Under the pieces are notes generated by a model. It saw nothing but the letters and a program-made list of their open reading frames with translations. It was not told the origin of the DNA and did no database searches. A stretch of DNA of 17,878 nucleotides from contig CAYGWP010000039.1 of the NCBI GenBank assembly GCA_964353455.1, positions 1 to 17,878 on the forward strand. Direction: 5' to 3'. The translations under genes were made by a program, and so were the position numbers. Below, piece after piece: positions 1 to 6,082 of this stretch (its first letter is position 1; each line of letters begins with the position of its first letter). The stretch is from CAYGWP01 sp964353455. Its GTDB lineage: Bacteria; Planctomycetota; Phycisphaerae; FEN-1346.

Positions 1-192
1 CAGGGCGGCTCGCCGGCCGTTCCAGAGTCTGGACAGCCAGGCCCAGAAGATGCGGTCGCGTTGCCGCAGGGAAGGGCGTTTGACGGACCGCTCGAGGACG
101 GCCAGTTGCTGGCGCAGGGCCAGGTTCTCCATGGCCAGGGCGGCCCGGTTGGCGAGCAGGGCTCGCAGCAGGATGCGGATCAGTTGTATCAA
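1..192 (-). CDS. Integrase-type transposase, N-terminal part (runs off the window)
   Basis: The minus strand is open from a stop at 231-229 to the window edge. From a possible TTG start at 192 it reads a leucine-rich helix, then LANRAALAMENLALRQQLAV, then a segment containing KRPSLRQRDRIFWAWLSRLW. This order (LALRQQL, then RP-x-L-x-x-x-DR-x-FW-x-x-L-x-x-LW) is the typical N-terminus of integrase-core transposases common in planctomycete and actinobacterial genomes, recognised here by pattern only. The start is uncertain: ATG at 132, TTG at 192, or another codon below 228. The DDE catalytic core would lie outside the window, so it cannot be said whether the gene is intact. It points to a mobile element just left of the sulfatase. 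Confidence 0.5.
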   Translation of the reverse strand, partial: MIQLIRILLRALLANRAALAMENLALRQQLAVLERSVKRPSLRQRDRIFWAWLSRLWNGRRAAL

Positions 193-253
193 GTCCAGGG
201 TGAGGCCGTCCTTTCTGGCTGGAAGGCCTCAATCGTAGCGGCGCAGAGCGGGG

Positions 254-282
254 CAGACAAGAGACGTAAATGCTTGTAGAAT
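254..282 (+). promoter_or_regulatory. Candidate sigma70-type promoter for the sulfatase
   Basis: A -10-like TAGAAT lies at 277-282 and a weak -35-like CAGACA at 254-259, with a 17-base spacer, about 40 bases before the sulfatase start. Only four of six -35 positions match consensus, so this is tentative. Confidence 0.3.
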
Positions 283-322
283 AAGGCGGACGGAATATTG
301 GGGAGGAACAGGAGGCTGACCG

Positions 323-1780
323 ATGAAACGTCGCGAGTTTCTGAAAGCCGGGGGGCTCGGTGTTCTTGCGCTGGGCGGCGGGGACCTCTTCGGCACCGGC
401 AGGCCTGACACGCGGCCGAACCTCCTTTTCCTCTTTCCCGACCAGCACCGCTTTGACTGGACGAGCATGAATCCGGCCCTGCCCGACATCACCCCGAACC
501 TGAAGGCGCTGGCCCAGGGCGGCGTCCACTTCACCAATGCATTGACCCCGTCGCCGGTGTGCGCGCCCGCCCGCGCCTGCCTGGCCTCGGGGAAAGAGTA
601 TGCCGGATGCCGGGTGAGCAGCAACGGTGTGCCGTATCCCCTGGACCAGACCACGTTCTACACGCTCCTCAAGGCGGCCGGCTACCACGTCCTGGGCTGC
701 GGCAAGTTCGACCTGGACAAGCCGGGCAATAGTTGGGGGCCGGACGGACAGCATCGGCGGGAGGGGCAGCCGTCACTGGTGCAGGCCTGGGGCTTCACGG
801 CCGGCATCGACAACGAAGGAAAAATAGACGGCCTGAGCCACTACGCGAAGAACAAGGACAAGCCCGGCCCCTACTTCCGCTTCCTGGAGCAGCGGAACCT
901 TGTTGACGCCTATCTGAAGAACGTGAAGATCAGGGACCATGATTACGACGGGCCGCCCGTCCTGCCGGACGACGCCTACTGCGACAACTGGATCGCCCGC
1001 AACGCGCTGGACCTCATCCGGTCCGTCCCGAAGGGCGAGCCCTGGTTCATCCAGATCAACTTTGACGGCCCTCACTCTCCCATGGACGTTACCAAGTCCA
1101 TGTATGAAAAATGGAAGGGGGCGGAATTCCCCGGCCCCTGGGGCGGCGGCGCGGGCGCAAGCAAGAACAAGGGCGATTCCTCAAGACGCAATTACGCCGC
1201 CATGATCGACAACATTGATGTCTGGCTGGGCCGGTTCCGGGAAGAACTCAAGCAGCGCGGCGAACTGGACCGCACGGTCATCGTCTATTGCTCGGACCAC
1301 GGCGAGATGCTCGGCGACCGGGGCCTGGGCGGCAAGAGCAAGCCCTGGCAGCCTTCGGCCGCCGTGCCGCTGGTCATGGCCGGTCCCGGCATCAGGACGG
1401 GGGTCACCTGCAACCAGCCGGTGGAGACCCTGGACCTGACCGCCACGTTCCTCGACTATGCCGGCGTGCCGCGGCCCAAGGACATGGACTCGCTTTCCCT
1501 TCGCCCGTACCTGGAGGGCAAGGGCGACCTGCCGCGGACGCACGTGACCAGCGCCCTGGGGGGCTGGCGCCTGGTGTTCGACGGCAGGTACAAACTCATC
1601 GCAGGCGAAGCCGGGGCGGGCAAAGAGGGCTACCTGCTGTACGATCTGCAAGAGGACCCCCATGAGAATACGGATCTTTCGGACAAGCAACCGGACATTG
1701 TGAAGCGGCTTGTCCCCCTTCTGCCGCCCGAGGGAGAAGGCGGAAAGGGCGGGAGAAAAGACAAGCGCAGGGCGTTCTGA
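323..1780 (+). CDS. Tat-exported sulfatase (S1 family, FGly type)
   Basis: A 485-residue sulfatase that would hydrolyse sulfate esters, probably on a sulfated glycan, in the periplasm. The N-terminus MKRREFLKAGGLGVLALGGG is a twin-arginine signal. The alkaline-phosphatase-superfamily metal site starts at PDQ (39-41). The formylglycine motif C-A-P-A-R is at 80-84, so Cys80 would be converted to formylglycine by a maturase not in this window. GK at 127-128, GPHSP near 249-253 and SDHGEMLGD near 324-332 supply the expected Lys, His, Asp and His ligands. Length is normal for the family. The start is backed by a strong GGAGG (311-315) seven bases upstream. The C-terminus is a charged Gly/Lys/Arg tail. 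It stands alone, with a transposase fragment upstream and a gene-poor region downstream. Substrate cannot be read from sequence; iduronate-, choline- or other glycan sulfatases are all possible. Confidence 0.93.
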   Translation: MKRREFLKAGGLGVLALGGGDLFGTGRPDTRPNLLFLFPDQHRFDWTSMNPALPDITPNLKALAQGGVHFTNALTPSPVCAPARACLASGKEYAGCRVSSNGVPYPLDQTTFYTLLKAAGYHVLGCGKFDLDKPGNSWGPDGQHRREGQPSLVQAWGFTAGIDNEGKIDGLSHYAKNKDKPGPYFRFLEQRNLVDAYLKNVKIRDHDYDGPPVLPDDAYCDNWIARNALDLIRSVPKGEPWFIQINFDGPHSPMDVTKSMYEKWKGAEFPGPWGGGAGASKNKGDSSRRNYAAMIDNIDVWLGRFREELKQRGELDRTVIVYCSDHGEMLGDRGLGGKSKPWQPSAAVPLVMAGPGIRTGVTCNQPVETLDLTATFLDYAGVPRPKDMDSLSLRPYLEGKGDLPRTHVTSALGGWRLVFDGRYKLIAGEAGAGKEGYLLYDLQEDPHENTDLSDKQPDIVKRLVPLLPPEGEGGKGGRKDKRRAF

Positions 1781-2283
1781 AGGCCTTGAATCGGGACCTT
1801 GAATCAGCGCGGCCATCGAAGCGGCGTGACCGGCGGCCGGCCGAGGAAGGGCGGCGGCAAGAGACGAGGGTAACGCACCAAACGACGAAGGTGTCAGGCC
1901 CTGCCGCCGCCCGTAGGGCCGCGAAATCTGTAAGCCGTCCACCGAATTTCCTTGTTCAATATTCGGTATTCGCCGTTGTTGGCGGGGCGGCGGGCGCCTG
2001 CGGCCGGGAGAATTGGGATTCACTGGACACCTGGCGTGGCCAATGACAATATTACAAGCGGCTACTTCGTGCCGAGACCTGGTTTTAACATGTCGGCGAG
2101 CATATCACACTGGGAGGGGCGCCTCTGAGGGGGGGGCGGGGGCGGATCGTTCCTCTTGCCGGGCGCGGAACCGGGGGGGCTGGGGTGTTGTGTTGTCACT
2201 TCCGGTTTGGGCCTTGCTTCGACAGGCCGGGCCCTGTCGGGCGGGCTGCGAGGAGGCACAAGCGATGCGCCATCCCATCCATG
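1781..2283. other. Intergenic, no recognisable gene
   Basis: About 500 bases with no ORF that resembles a protein family. It contains a direct repeat of CCTTGAATC just after the sulfatase, a GGCCCT/AGGGCC hairpin (1897-1920) without a T-run, and near 1946-1972 an AT-rich word related to TTGTTCAATATTCGGTATTCG, a type of short intergenic word repeated in many planctomycete assemblies. The long ORFs here are GC-rich open frames without family resemblance. Confidence 0.5.
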
Positions 2284-2427
2284 CGGGTTCACGCTGTTGG
2301 CCGCCCAGCCGCCGACTTCGGCGGTCGCGTACCGTGCCAGCGCGATGACGTGGAGCGCGGCCGAGCGGACGTAGCGGCGCCAGTGCTTTGGCAAGGGTAC
2401 AACCGGGGCGGCGAGGTGGTCGAGCAC
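2284..2427 (-). pseudogene. Degenerate N-terminal fragment of an integrase-like transposase
   Basis: From a GTG at 2427 the minus strand reads about 48 residues including VVPLPKHWRRYVRSAALHVI and ALARYATAEVGGWAANSVNP. This resembles the N-terminus of another planctomycete integrase-core transposase family (pattern LPxHWRRxV followed by an ALARYA-like helix). After SVNP the frame remains open to 2062 but becomes a Pro/Arg-rich shadow with none of the expected charged helix or HTH, so the gene appears cut off at about 2284. The assignment is by remembered similarity; a chance ORF remains possible. Confidence 0.38.
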
Positions 2428-2462
2428 GGTGGCCCCCAAGGCGCGGTCGGCGTTATCTGCGG

Positions 2463-2490
2463 TTGCCGCCGGCGCGGAATAAGGTATAAT
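2463..2490 (+). promoter_or_regulatory. Promoter of the PIN toxin locus
   Basis: A perfect -10 box TATAAT at 2485-2490 has a weaker -35 TTGCCG at 2463-2468, 16 bases upstream. Transcription would start near 2497, giving a leader of about 40 bases to the ATG at 2537. This placement supports the downstream start over the ATG at 2504. Confidence 0.6.
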
Positions 2491-2536
2491 CCCTGGTGCG
2501 GCAATGGTCCGCAATGGCTTGAGGCGACGGTTGGGG

Positions 2537-3022
2537 ATGAACGTGAAGCAGCGGGTTTACCTTGAGACGAGCATCGTCAGTTACCTGACGGCGCGGCCGA
2601 GCCGAGACCTGATCGTGGCGGCGCACCAGGAGGTGACGCGGCAGTGGTGGGAGGGGCGGCGCTCGCAGTTTGACGTCTATGTGTCGCAGTTGGTTGTGGA
2701 TGAGGCCGGACGTGGAGATCGGGATGCGGTCAGCAGCAGGATGTCAGTTCTGGAGGGTGTGGCCATCTTGCCGGTAACGGCTCAGGCCGCGGTAGTGGCC
2801 CGCGAACTTATTGAGGCCCACGCCGTTCCACGTGAAAGCCTCGAAGACGCGCTGCACGTCGCGCTGGCTGCGACGAATGGGATTGACGTGCTTATGACGT
2901 GGAATTGCAGGCATATTGCCAACGCGGAGATGGCGCCGGCGATCCGTGCAACGATTGAACGTTGCGGGTACGATCCGCCGATCATTTGTACGCCCGATGA
3001 GTTGATGGGAGACGCGCTATGA
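2537..3022 (+). CDS. PIN-domain toxin, VapC-like (type II toxin-antitoxin)
   Basis: A 161-residue PIN-domain protein, predicted to be a metal-dependent RNase acting as the toxin of a toxin-antitoxin pair. It starts VYLETSIVSYLTARPSRDL, typical of a PIN subgroup with Glu10 at the first acidic position. Other conserved acidic sites are VVDEA (Glu56) and LEDALHVAL (Asp104). TWNCRHIANAEM (121-132) and the ending ICTPDELMG are hallmarks of this subgroup. An in-frame ATG at 2504 exists, but the ATG at 2537 matches the family N-terminus and the promoter position. Its stop overlaps the next ATG (ATGA at 3019-3022), which implies translational coupling to a small partner. In this family the small gene follows rather than precedes the PIN gene. 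Oddly, that partner is frameshifted here and a second copy follows. Confidence 0.88.
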   Translation: MNVKQRVYLETSIVSYLTARPSRDLIVAAHQEVTRQWWEGRRSQFDVYVSQLVVDEAGRGDRDAVSSRMSVLEGVAILPVTAQAAVVARELIEAHAVPRESLEDALHVALAATNGIDVLMTWNCRHIANAEMAPAIRATIERCGYDPPIICTPDELMGDAL

Positions 3023-3185
3023 AAGACGATCGATTGTGGCCGAGATTCGCAAGTACCGCCAGGAACATGCGGCCAAGTTCAACTATGACCTCGATGCCAT
3101 TGTGAAGGATATCCGTTCACGCGAGGGCAAGGATGGTCGTCGAGTGGTGACGCTGCCGCCGAAACTGAAGCCGGTGACCAAGTGA
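3019..3185 (+). pseudogene. Small PIN-partner (antitoxin-like) gene with one-base deletion
   Basis: The ATG overlaps the PIN stop. Read straight, the gene ends after 28 codons at 3105. With one base restored after codon 4 it encodes 55 residues including VAEIRKYRQEHAAKFNYDLD and ending KLKPVTK. Comparison with the copy at 3205 shows the cause: that copy has GACGATCCGATTGTGGCCGA, this one GACGATCGATTGTGGCCGA, so a C is missing at about 3031. The A-A-K-F-N-Y-D-L-D core is the signature of small proteins encoded directly after PIN toxins of this type. A possible rescue is reinitiation at the in-frame GTG at 3036 (49 residues), directly after the coupled stop. An assembly error is also possible. 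Confidence 0.72.
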
Positions 3186-3204
3186 GGGCTCGGCGAGAGT
3201 TGCC

Positions 3205-3366
3205 ATGTGGGACGATCCGATTGTGGCCGAGGTTCGCAAGCACCGTCAGAAGCGGGCGGCGAAGTTCAAGTACGACATTCGGGCGATGATCGAGGACGCC
3301 CGCAGGCGCGAGAAGAAGAGCGGGCACCCGATCGTGTCGCCTCGGCGGCGCGAGAAGGCCAAGTAG
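3205..3366 (+). CDS. Small PIN-partner protein, second copy (intact)
   Basis: A 53-residue basic protein beginning MWDDPIVAEVRKHRQKRAAK, then FKYDIRAMIEDARRREKKSG, and ending with a Lys/Arg-rich tail. It is a clear paralogue of the frameshifted gene just upstream: same DDPIVAE-x-RK start, AAKF-x-YD core and position after the PIN toxin. It may supply the antitoxin or accessory role lost by the first copy. The C-terminus is more basic than in the first copy (SPRRREKAK versus LPPKLKPVTK). Only a weak purine-rich stretch (GGCGAGAG) precedes the ATG. The antitoxin role is inferred from position. Confidence 0.68.
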   Translation: MWDDPIVAEVRKHRQKRAAKFKYDIRAMIEDARRREKKSGHPIVSPRRREKAK

Positions 3367-3774
3367 CCCAGGGTGTACTGGTCCTGCGAAATTGCGTTCG
3401 CCGTTCGTTAGAATGTACGAAAGGGCACCGGCCGACGAGCAAGACGCCAGGATAGCGGTAGCGTTTCCACATTTGGAGAGCCGCTTCGCCTCCCGATCAG
3501 AGAGCGCCAGCGAGAGTTCCGTGGGTGGTTGGGCGTGGGGAGGCATAGGGCGAACACCTGAGATCGTCTTCGCTGGTTACGTCCGTGCCCGGCGGCATCC
3601 GCAGCAGTTCCGGCGGACAGCCGGCGTTCAGGATGTCCTCGGCACGGATGTCCTCGGCCCTTGTGGTGGCGAATCTGCCATGCTATGCCTCCCGCCATGA
3701 CATCGGGAGCAATCGACATCTTCTGTGAAATGGTTCGCGCCTGTCGCTAGGGCAGGTGCATGACGGCCCGCAGC
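3367..3774. other. Intergenic, no recognisable gene
   Basis: About 400 bases without a gene I recognise. A short direct repeat GGATGTCCTCGGC occurs twice near 3629-3660. Several overlapping ORFs exist on the minus strand (for example one reading AEDILNAGCPPELLRMPPGT at about 3650-3590), but none could be tied to a family. Given the broken genes on both sides, this is probably eroded coding DNA. Confidence 0.45.
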
Positions 3775-3888
3775 GCCAACGACAAGGAGTACTTCGCCCA
3801 GGATCGCGTTGGCCACTGCGGTCCAACCATCCTCCCGCGAGTGGTGGTAACTGAAGATCAGCCGCCCGTCGTCCCGCAGCACGCGGCG
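3775..3888 (-). pseudogene. Fragment of an adenine-specific DNA methylase (DUF1156-like)
   Basis: The minus strand reads RRVLRDDGRLIFSYHHSRED followed by GWTAVANAIL. The pattern RVL-x-x-DG-x-L-I-F-x-x-HHS-x-x-x-GW-x-A-x-x-x-A-L is characteristic of the segment after the catalytic motif in DUF1156/Zn-ribbon adenine methylases. Only about 35 residues are preserved. On the upstream side the match stops exactly where a TPR tail begins on the other strand. Downstream the frame runs on to 3628 without further similarity. It is a relic, with no catalytic motif and no SAM-binding motif. Confidence 0.45.
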
Positions 3889-4044
3889 GCCTACGCGGAG
3901 GCGGGCCGCCCGGCGGACGCTGCCGCCGCCGCACGCGAGGCCATCGCCCTCGCCAGGAGCCAGGGCCGCACCGACATCGCCGACCGCCTTACCGCCCGAT
4001 TGCCCCAGTACGATGCCGCCGCCGCTTCCGGCAAGCAAGAGTGA
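3883..4044 (+). pseudogene. C-terminal tail of a TPR-repeat protein
   Basis: The plus strand reads AAAYAEAGRPADAAAAAREA then IALARSQGRTDIADRLTARL and stops at 4042-4044. AAAYAEAGR-x-x-x-A-x-x-x-A-x-x-A-x-x-LA and the final A-x-R-L-x-x-Y are the usual last repeat and cap of planctomycete TPR proteins, which are normally hundreds of residues long. The frame extends upstream to an ATG at 3760, but that part lies over the methylase relic and has no TPR pattern, so the body of the protein is missing. The fragment is probably not expressed. Confidence 0.5.
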
Positions 4045-4111
4045 TCCATTCCCCAATCGACCAGTCCGGGGGCTACACCTTCACTCTTGAAAGTGCGAAA
4101 AACAGCGTACC

Positions 4112-4240
4112 TTATCGCGGCAAGGAATCTTCCGACGCAACATAGCGAAGCAGGCCCGCCAGCAGTTGCCGGGCTTCGGGCTTGTCTTGCAGCGCCGGCA
4201 GGTCGCTGGTGCAGACCTGCAGGAGCAAAGCGATAAGGGA
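4112..4240 (-). pseudogene. Glycoside-hydrolase-like C-terminal tail fused after the operon stop codon
   Basis: Directly after the TGA (4243-4241) of the phosphoribosyltransferase-like gene, the same frame continues for 42 codons and then TAA. It includes ALLLQVCTSDLPALQDKPEA followed by RQLLAGLLRYVASEDSLP. The pattern D-KPEAR-x-LL-x-x-LL-x-Y resembles the C-terminal ends of large planctomycete glycoside hydrolases (GATase-like or beta-galactosidase-type). No start or upstream part exists in the window. It probably marks the edge of the insertion that brought in the three-gene operon. The family call is tentative. Confidence 0.35.
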
Positions 4241-5080
4241 TCACCCCAGGTCATCATACGACGGCAAGAGCCCACTCCACGGGCACTGTCGCTCTGACCC
4301 TCTTATCACTGATATGGTATTGTTTGGCGTACCGTAGGCAAACGACACGAGAAGCCCCCTGTCTCCAAATCCCAACGGTTGATTGCCAGCATCCTCACAG
4401 TATCGCTTTATGGTGTTCTTGTCCCCGCTCGAAAATGAAGTACAGGCTGACTCCATTAATTGCAGCCTAGGACCAATGGTGTGAACTGCCAAGACCCTCA
4501 AAGGGGTCTCCCTTTCAATGCAGTCAACACCCTCTTTGAAGGCTGCAACGACCGCCAGATATGTCTTCACCCTTTCTGGTACGATCTGGCTGACCATGTC
4601 TCTCCAGCCGTCGCAAACCTGTTTTCCCGTGCCCACAAAATCATCCAGGAAAAACACAACTGGATTCTCAAGGCGCACTGTCCGCTCAATTACCTCTGCT
4701 CTATTGATAAACCTATTGCCCGATCGCTGAAGCCTATTAACCAAACGAAAGCATCTCACGATATGCTCACCACTTTCCCCGGTCCTGCCCCACGGCACAT
4801 AAAACACTTCAGCCGGCTTGGCGTTCTCTGCTGCGATCTGCTGCTCTATTAACTTGTAAAGTCTGGGCATAACTCCGTTGAGCCTATCCACTGCGTAGTA
4901 GGAAAGGATTTTGGCCAACTTCAGAGCAAGAATGCGGTGTTGAGCGCTGAACTGTTTAAGCCAAAGCCGCAAACGAGCGATGTTAACGGGGACGGGTTGG
5001 TAGTCGCTGAAACTATTCGCCAACTCTTCCAGTTCGCCAAGGTGCTCCTCGCAGAACTTCTCCAAAGCCGAATCCGGCAT
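4241..5080 (-). CDS. Phosphoribosyltransferase-like protein (PRTase-CE-like), third gene of a putative defence operon
   Basis: A 279-residue soluble protein with no signal peptide or membrane segment. The key feature is VVFFLDDFVGTGKQV (141-155): hydrophobic strand, DD, then GTG, which is the PRPP-binding loop of phosphoribosyltransferases. An upstream strand and loop (EVFYVPWGRTGESGEH, 91-106) could be the substrate-side loop. An N-terminal helical segment of about 85 residues precedes it. It lacks the features of any housekeeping PRTase I can name (apt, hpt, pyrE, upp). It best fits the PRTase-like proteins described in comparative genomics of prokaryotic conflict systems. The start ATG is preceded by GGAGG at an 8-base gap, and the ParB-like stop codon lies 3 bases upstream, so it is co-translated with that gene. 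Substrate and product are unknown. Confidence 0.7.
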   Translation of the reverse strand: MPDSALEKFCEEHLGELEELANSFSDYQPVPVNIARLRLWLKQFSAQHRILALKLAKILSYYAVDRLNGVMPRLYKLIEQQIAAENAKPAEVFYVPWGRTGESGEHIVRCFRLVNRLQRSGNRFINRAEVIERTVRLENPVVFFLDDFVGTGKQVCDGWRDMVSQIVPERVKTYLAVVAAFKEGVDCIERETPLRVLAVHTIGPRLQLMESACTSFSSGDKNTIKRYCEDAGNQPLGFGDRGLLVSFAYGTPNNTISVIRGSERQCPWSGLLPSYDDLG

Positions 5081-5083
5081 AAC

Positions 5084-6082
5084 TTAGGCCTCCAGGTCGA
5101 CAAGGAGTTTGTCCACAAAATCCCGCACGGATAACAGTGATTTGCGCAACTCGCCCCTCTTGACGACATGTGCGAGTTTCAGACTGCGCAATTTGGCCAG
5201 AAAGTCCTTGCACACGCTTGCGGCCGTACTCACAGACCTGTCCTCAGTTGTTAGGGGGTCGAACAACTCCTTTATTGTGTGCTTGTCCGAGGAAGCGAGT
5301 CTCTGGGCTGTTTCTAAGAACCTTTCCTCCTTGGCTTCGTTGACCGCTCCGTCATCGCGTATATAGTCGTACGCTTCCAGAATGCGACGGAAATGGATAA
5401 CGCTGGCGATCTTTCCCTTTTCATACAGGGTCAGGAAGTGCTGTATCAGGGAGTCTCGATGCTTATTGGCACGCCGCACCTTTGGCAGGTTCATGTAGAG
5501 CTCTAAGACCGGATGCAATTCAATGAAGAAGTTCGCCTTGATTCGCCTATCGCGGTCGACGTCTAGCATCATCTCGTGATACTTGGCGTGATACGAGAGG
5601 AGAATCTTGCATCGCCTAACATTGGGCTCGGACAGCTTGGTGATCTCCGCCAGCTTCTTTTCGTCTGTTTGGCCAAGCTGATCCATAATCACCTTGAGCG
5701 AAAGGGCCGTTGGCATGAGTTCCCACTGTTCTCTGAGATTGTGGATGTTAAACATCCACAGCATATTCGCGACTGGAGTTGGAGGCGCAACTACGTTGGC
5801 AGGGATAGGAACTCGGCGTGGTTTGTCCGGGTCCGTCTCAATCATTTCTGCGCACCGCCAGCGTCGCTCGCCATCGAGTATGTAGTATTGGCCAGTGCGC
5901 TTGTCCTGGTAGACGGTCAGCGGAACAAGAATGCCATTGGACCTGATGCTTTCCTCCAGAATCCTGAGCGGCTCTCTGTCGAAGAGCCGCCGCGGATTCT
6001 GGGGATTGGGCTTTAGATCCCTATATGAAAACTGCTTGAATGCCCCGGTCTGCACCGGCCCCGTCCGCTTCTCGTCACTCAC
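5084..6082 (-). CDS. ParB/Spo0J-like protein, second gene of the operon
   Basis: A 332-residue protein with a ParB N-terminal (ParB/Srx) fold followed by an HTH. The ParB part begins FSYRDLKPNPQNPRRLF (18-34), continues with LEESIRSNGILVPLTVY (42-58), and has the CTP/DNA-binding box LDGERRWRCAEM (69-80). The HTH KKLAEITKLSEPNVRRCKIL lies at about 142-161, as in Spo0J/KorB. The C-terminal 150 residues are charged and helical and do not look like the usual dimerisation domain. I chose the GTG at 6082: AAGGAG lies upstream at good spacing and it overlaps the methyltransferase stop by 8 bases. A longer frame to 6196 would overlap the methyltransferase much more and has no ParB-like sequence. No parA is adjacent, so plasmid partitioning is unlikely; a DNA-bound sensor or switch role is inferred. 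Confidence 0.82.
   Translation of the reverse strand: MSDEKRTGPVQTGAFKQFSYRDLKPNPQNPRRLFDREPLRILEESIRSNGILVPLTVYQDKRTGQYYILDGERRWRCAEMIETDPDKPRRVPIPANVVAPPTPVANMLWMFNIHNLREQWELMPTALSLKVIMDQLGQTDEKKLAEITKLSEPNVRRCKILLSYHAKYHEMMLDVDRDRRIKANFFIELHPVLELYMNLPKVRRANKHRDSLIQHFLTLYEKGKIASVIHFRRILEAYDYIRDDGAVNEAKEERFLETAQRLASSDKHTIKELFDPLTTEDRSVSTAASVCKDFLAKLRSLKLAHVVKRGELRKSLLSVRDFVDKLLVDLEA

Noticed and set aside
3628..4056. Full-length 142-residue minus-strand protein containing the methylase segment
   Set aside because: Only the central 35 or so residues look like a methylase; the first 55 are antisense to the TPR tail and the rest has no similarity, so only a fragment is called.
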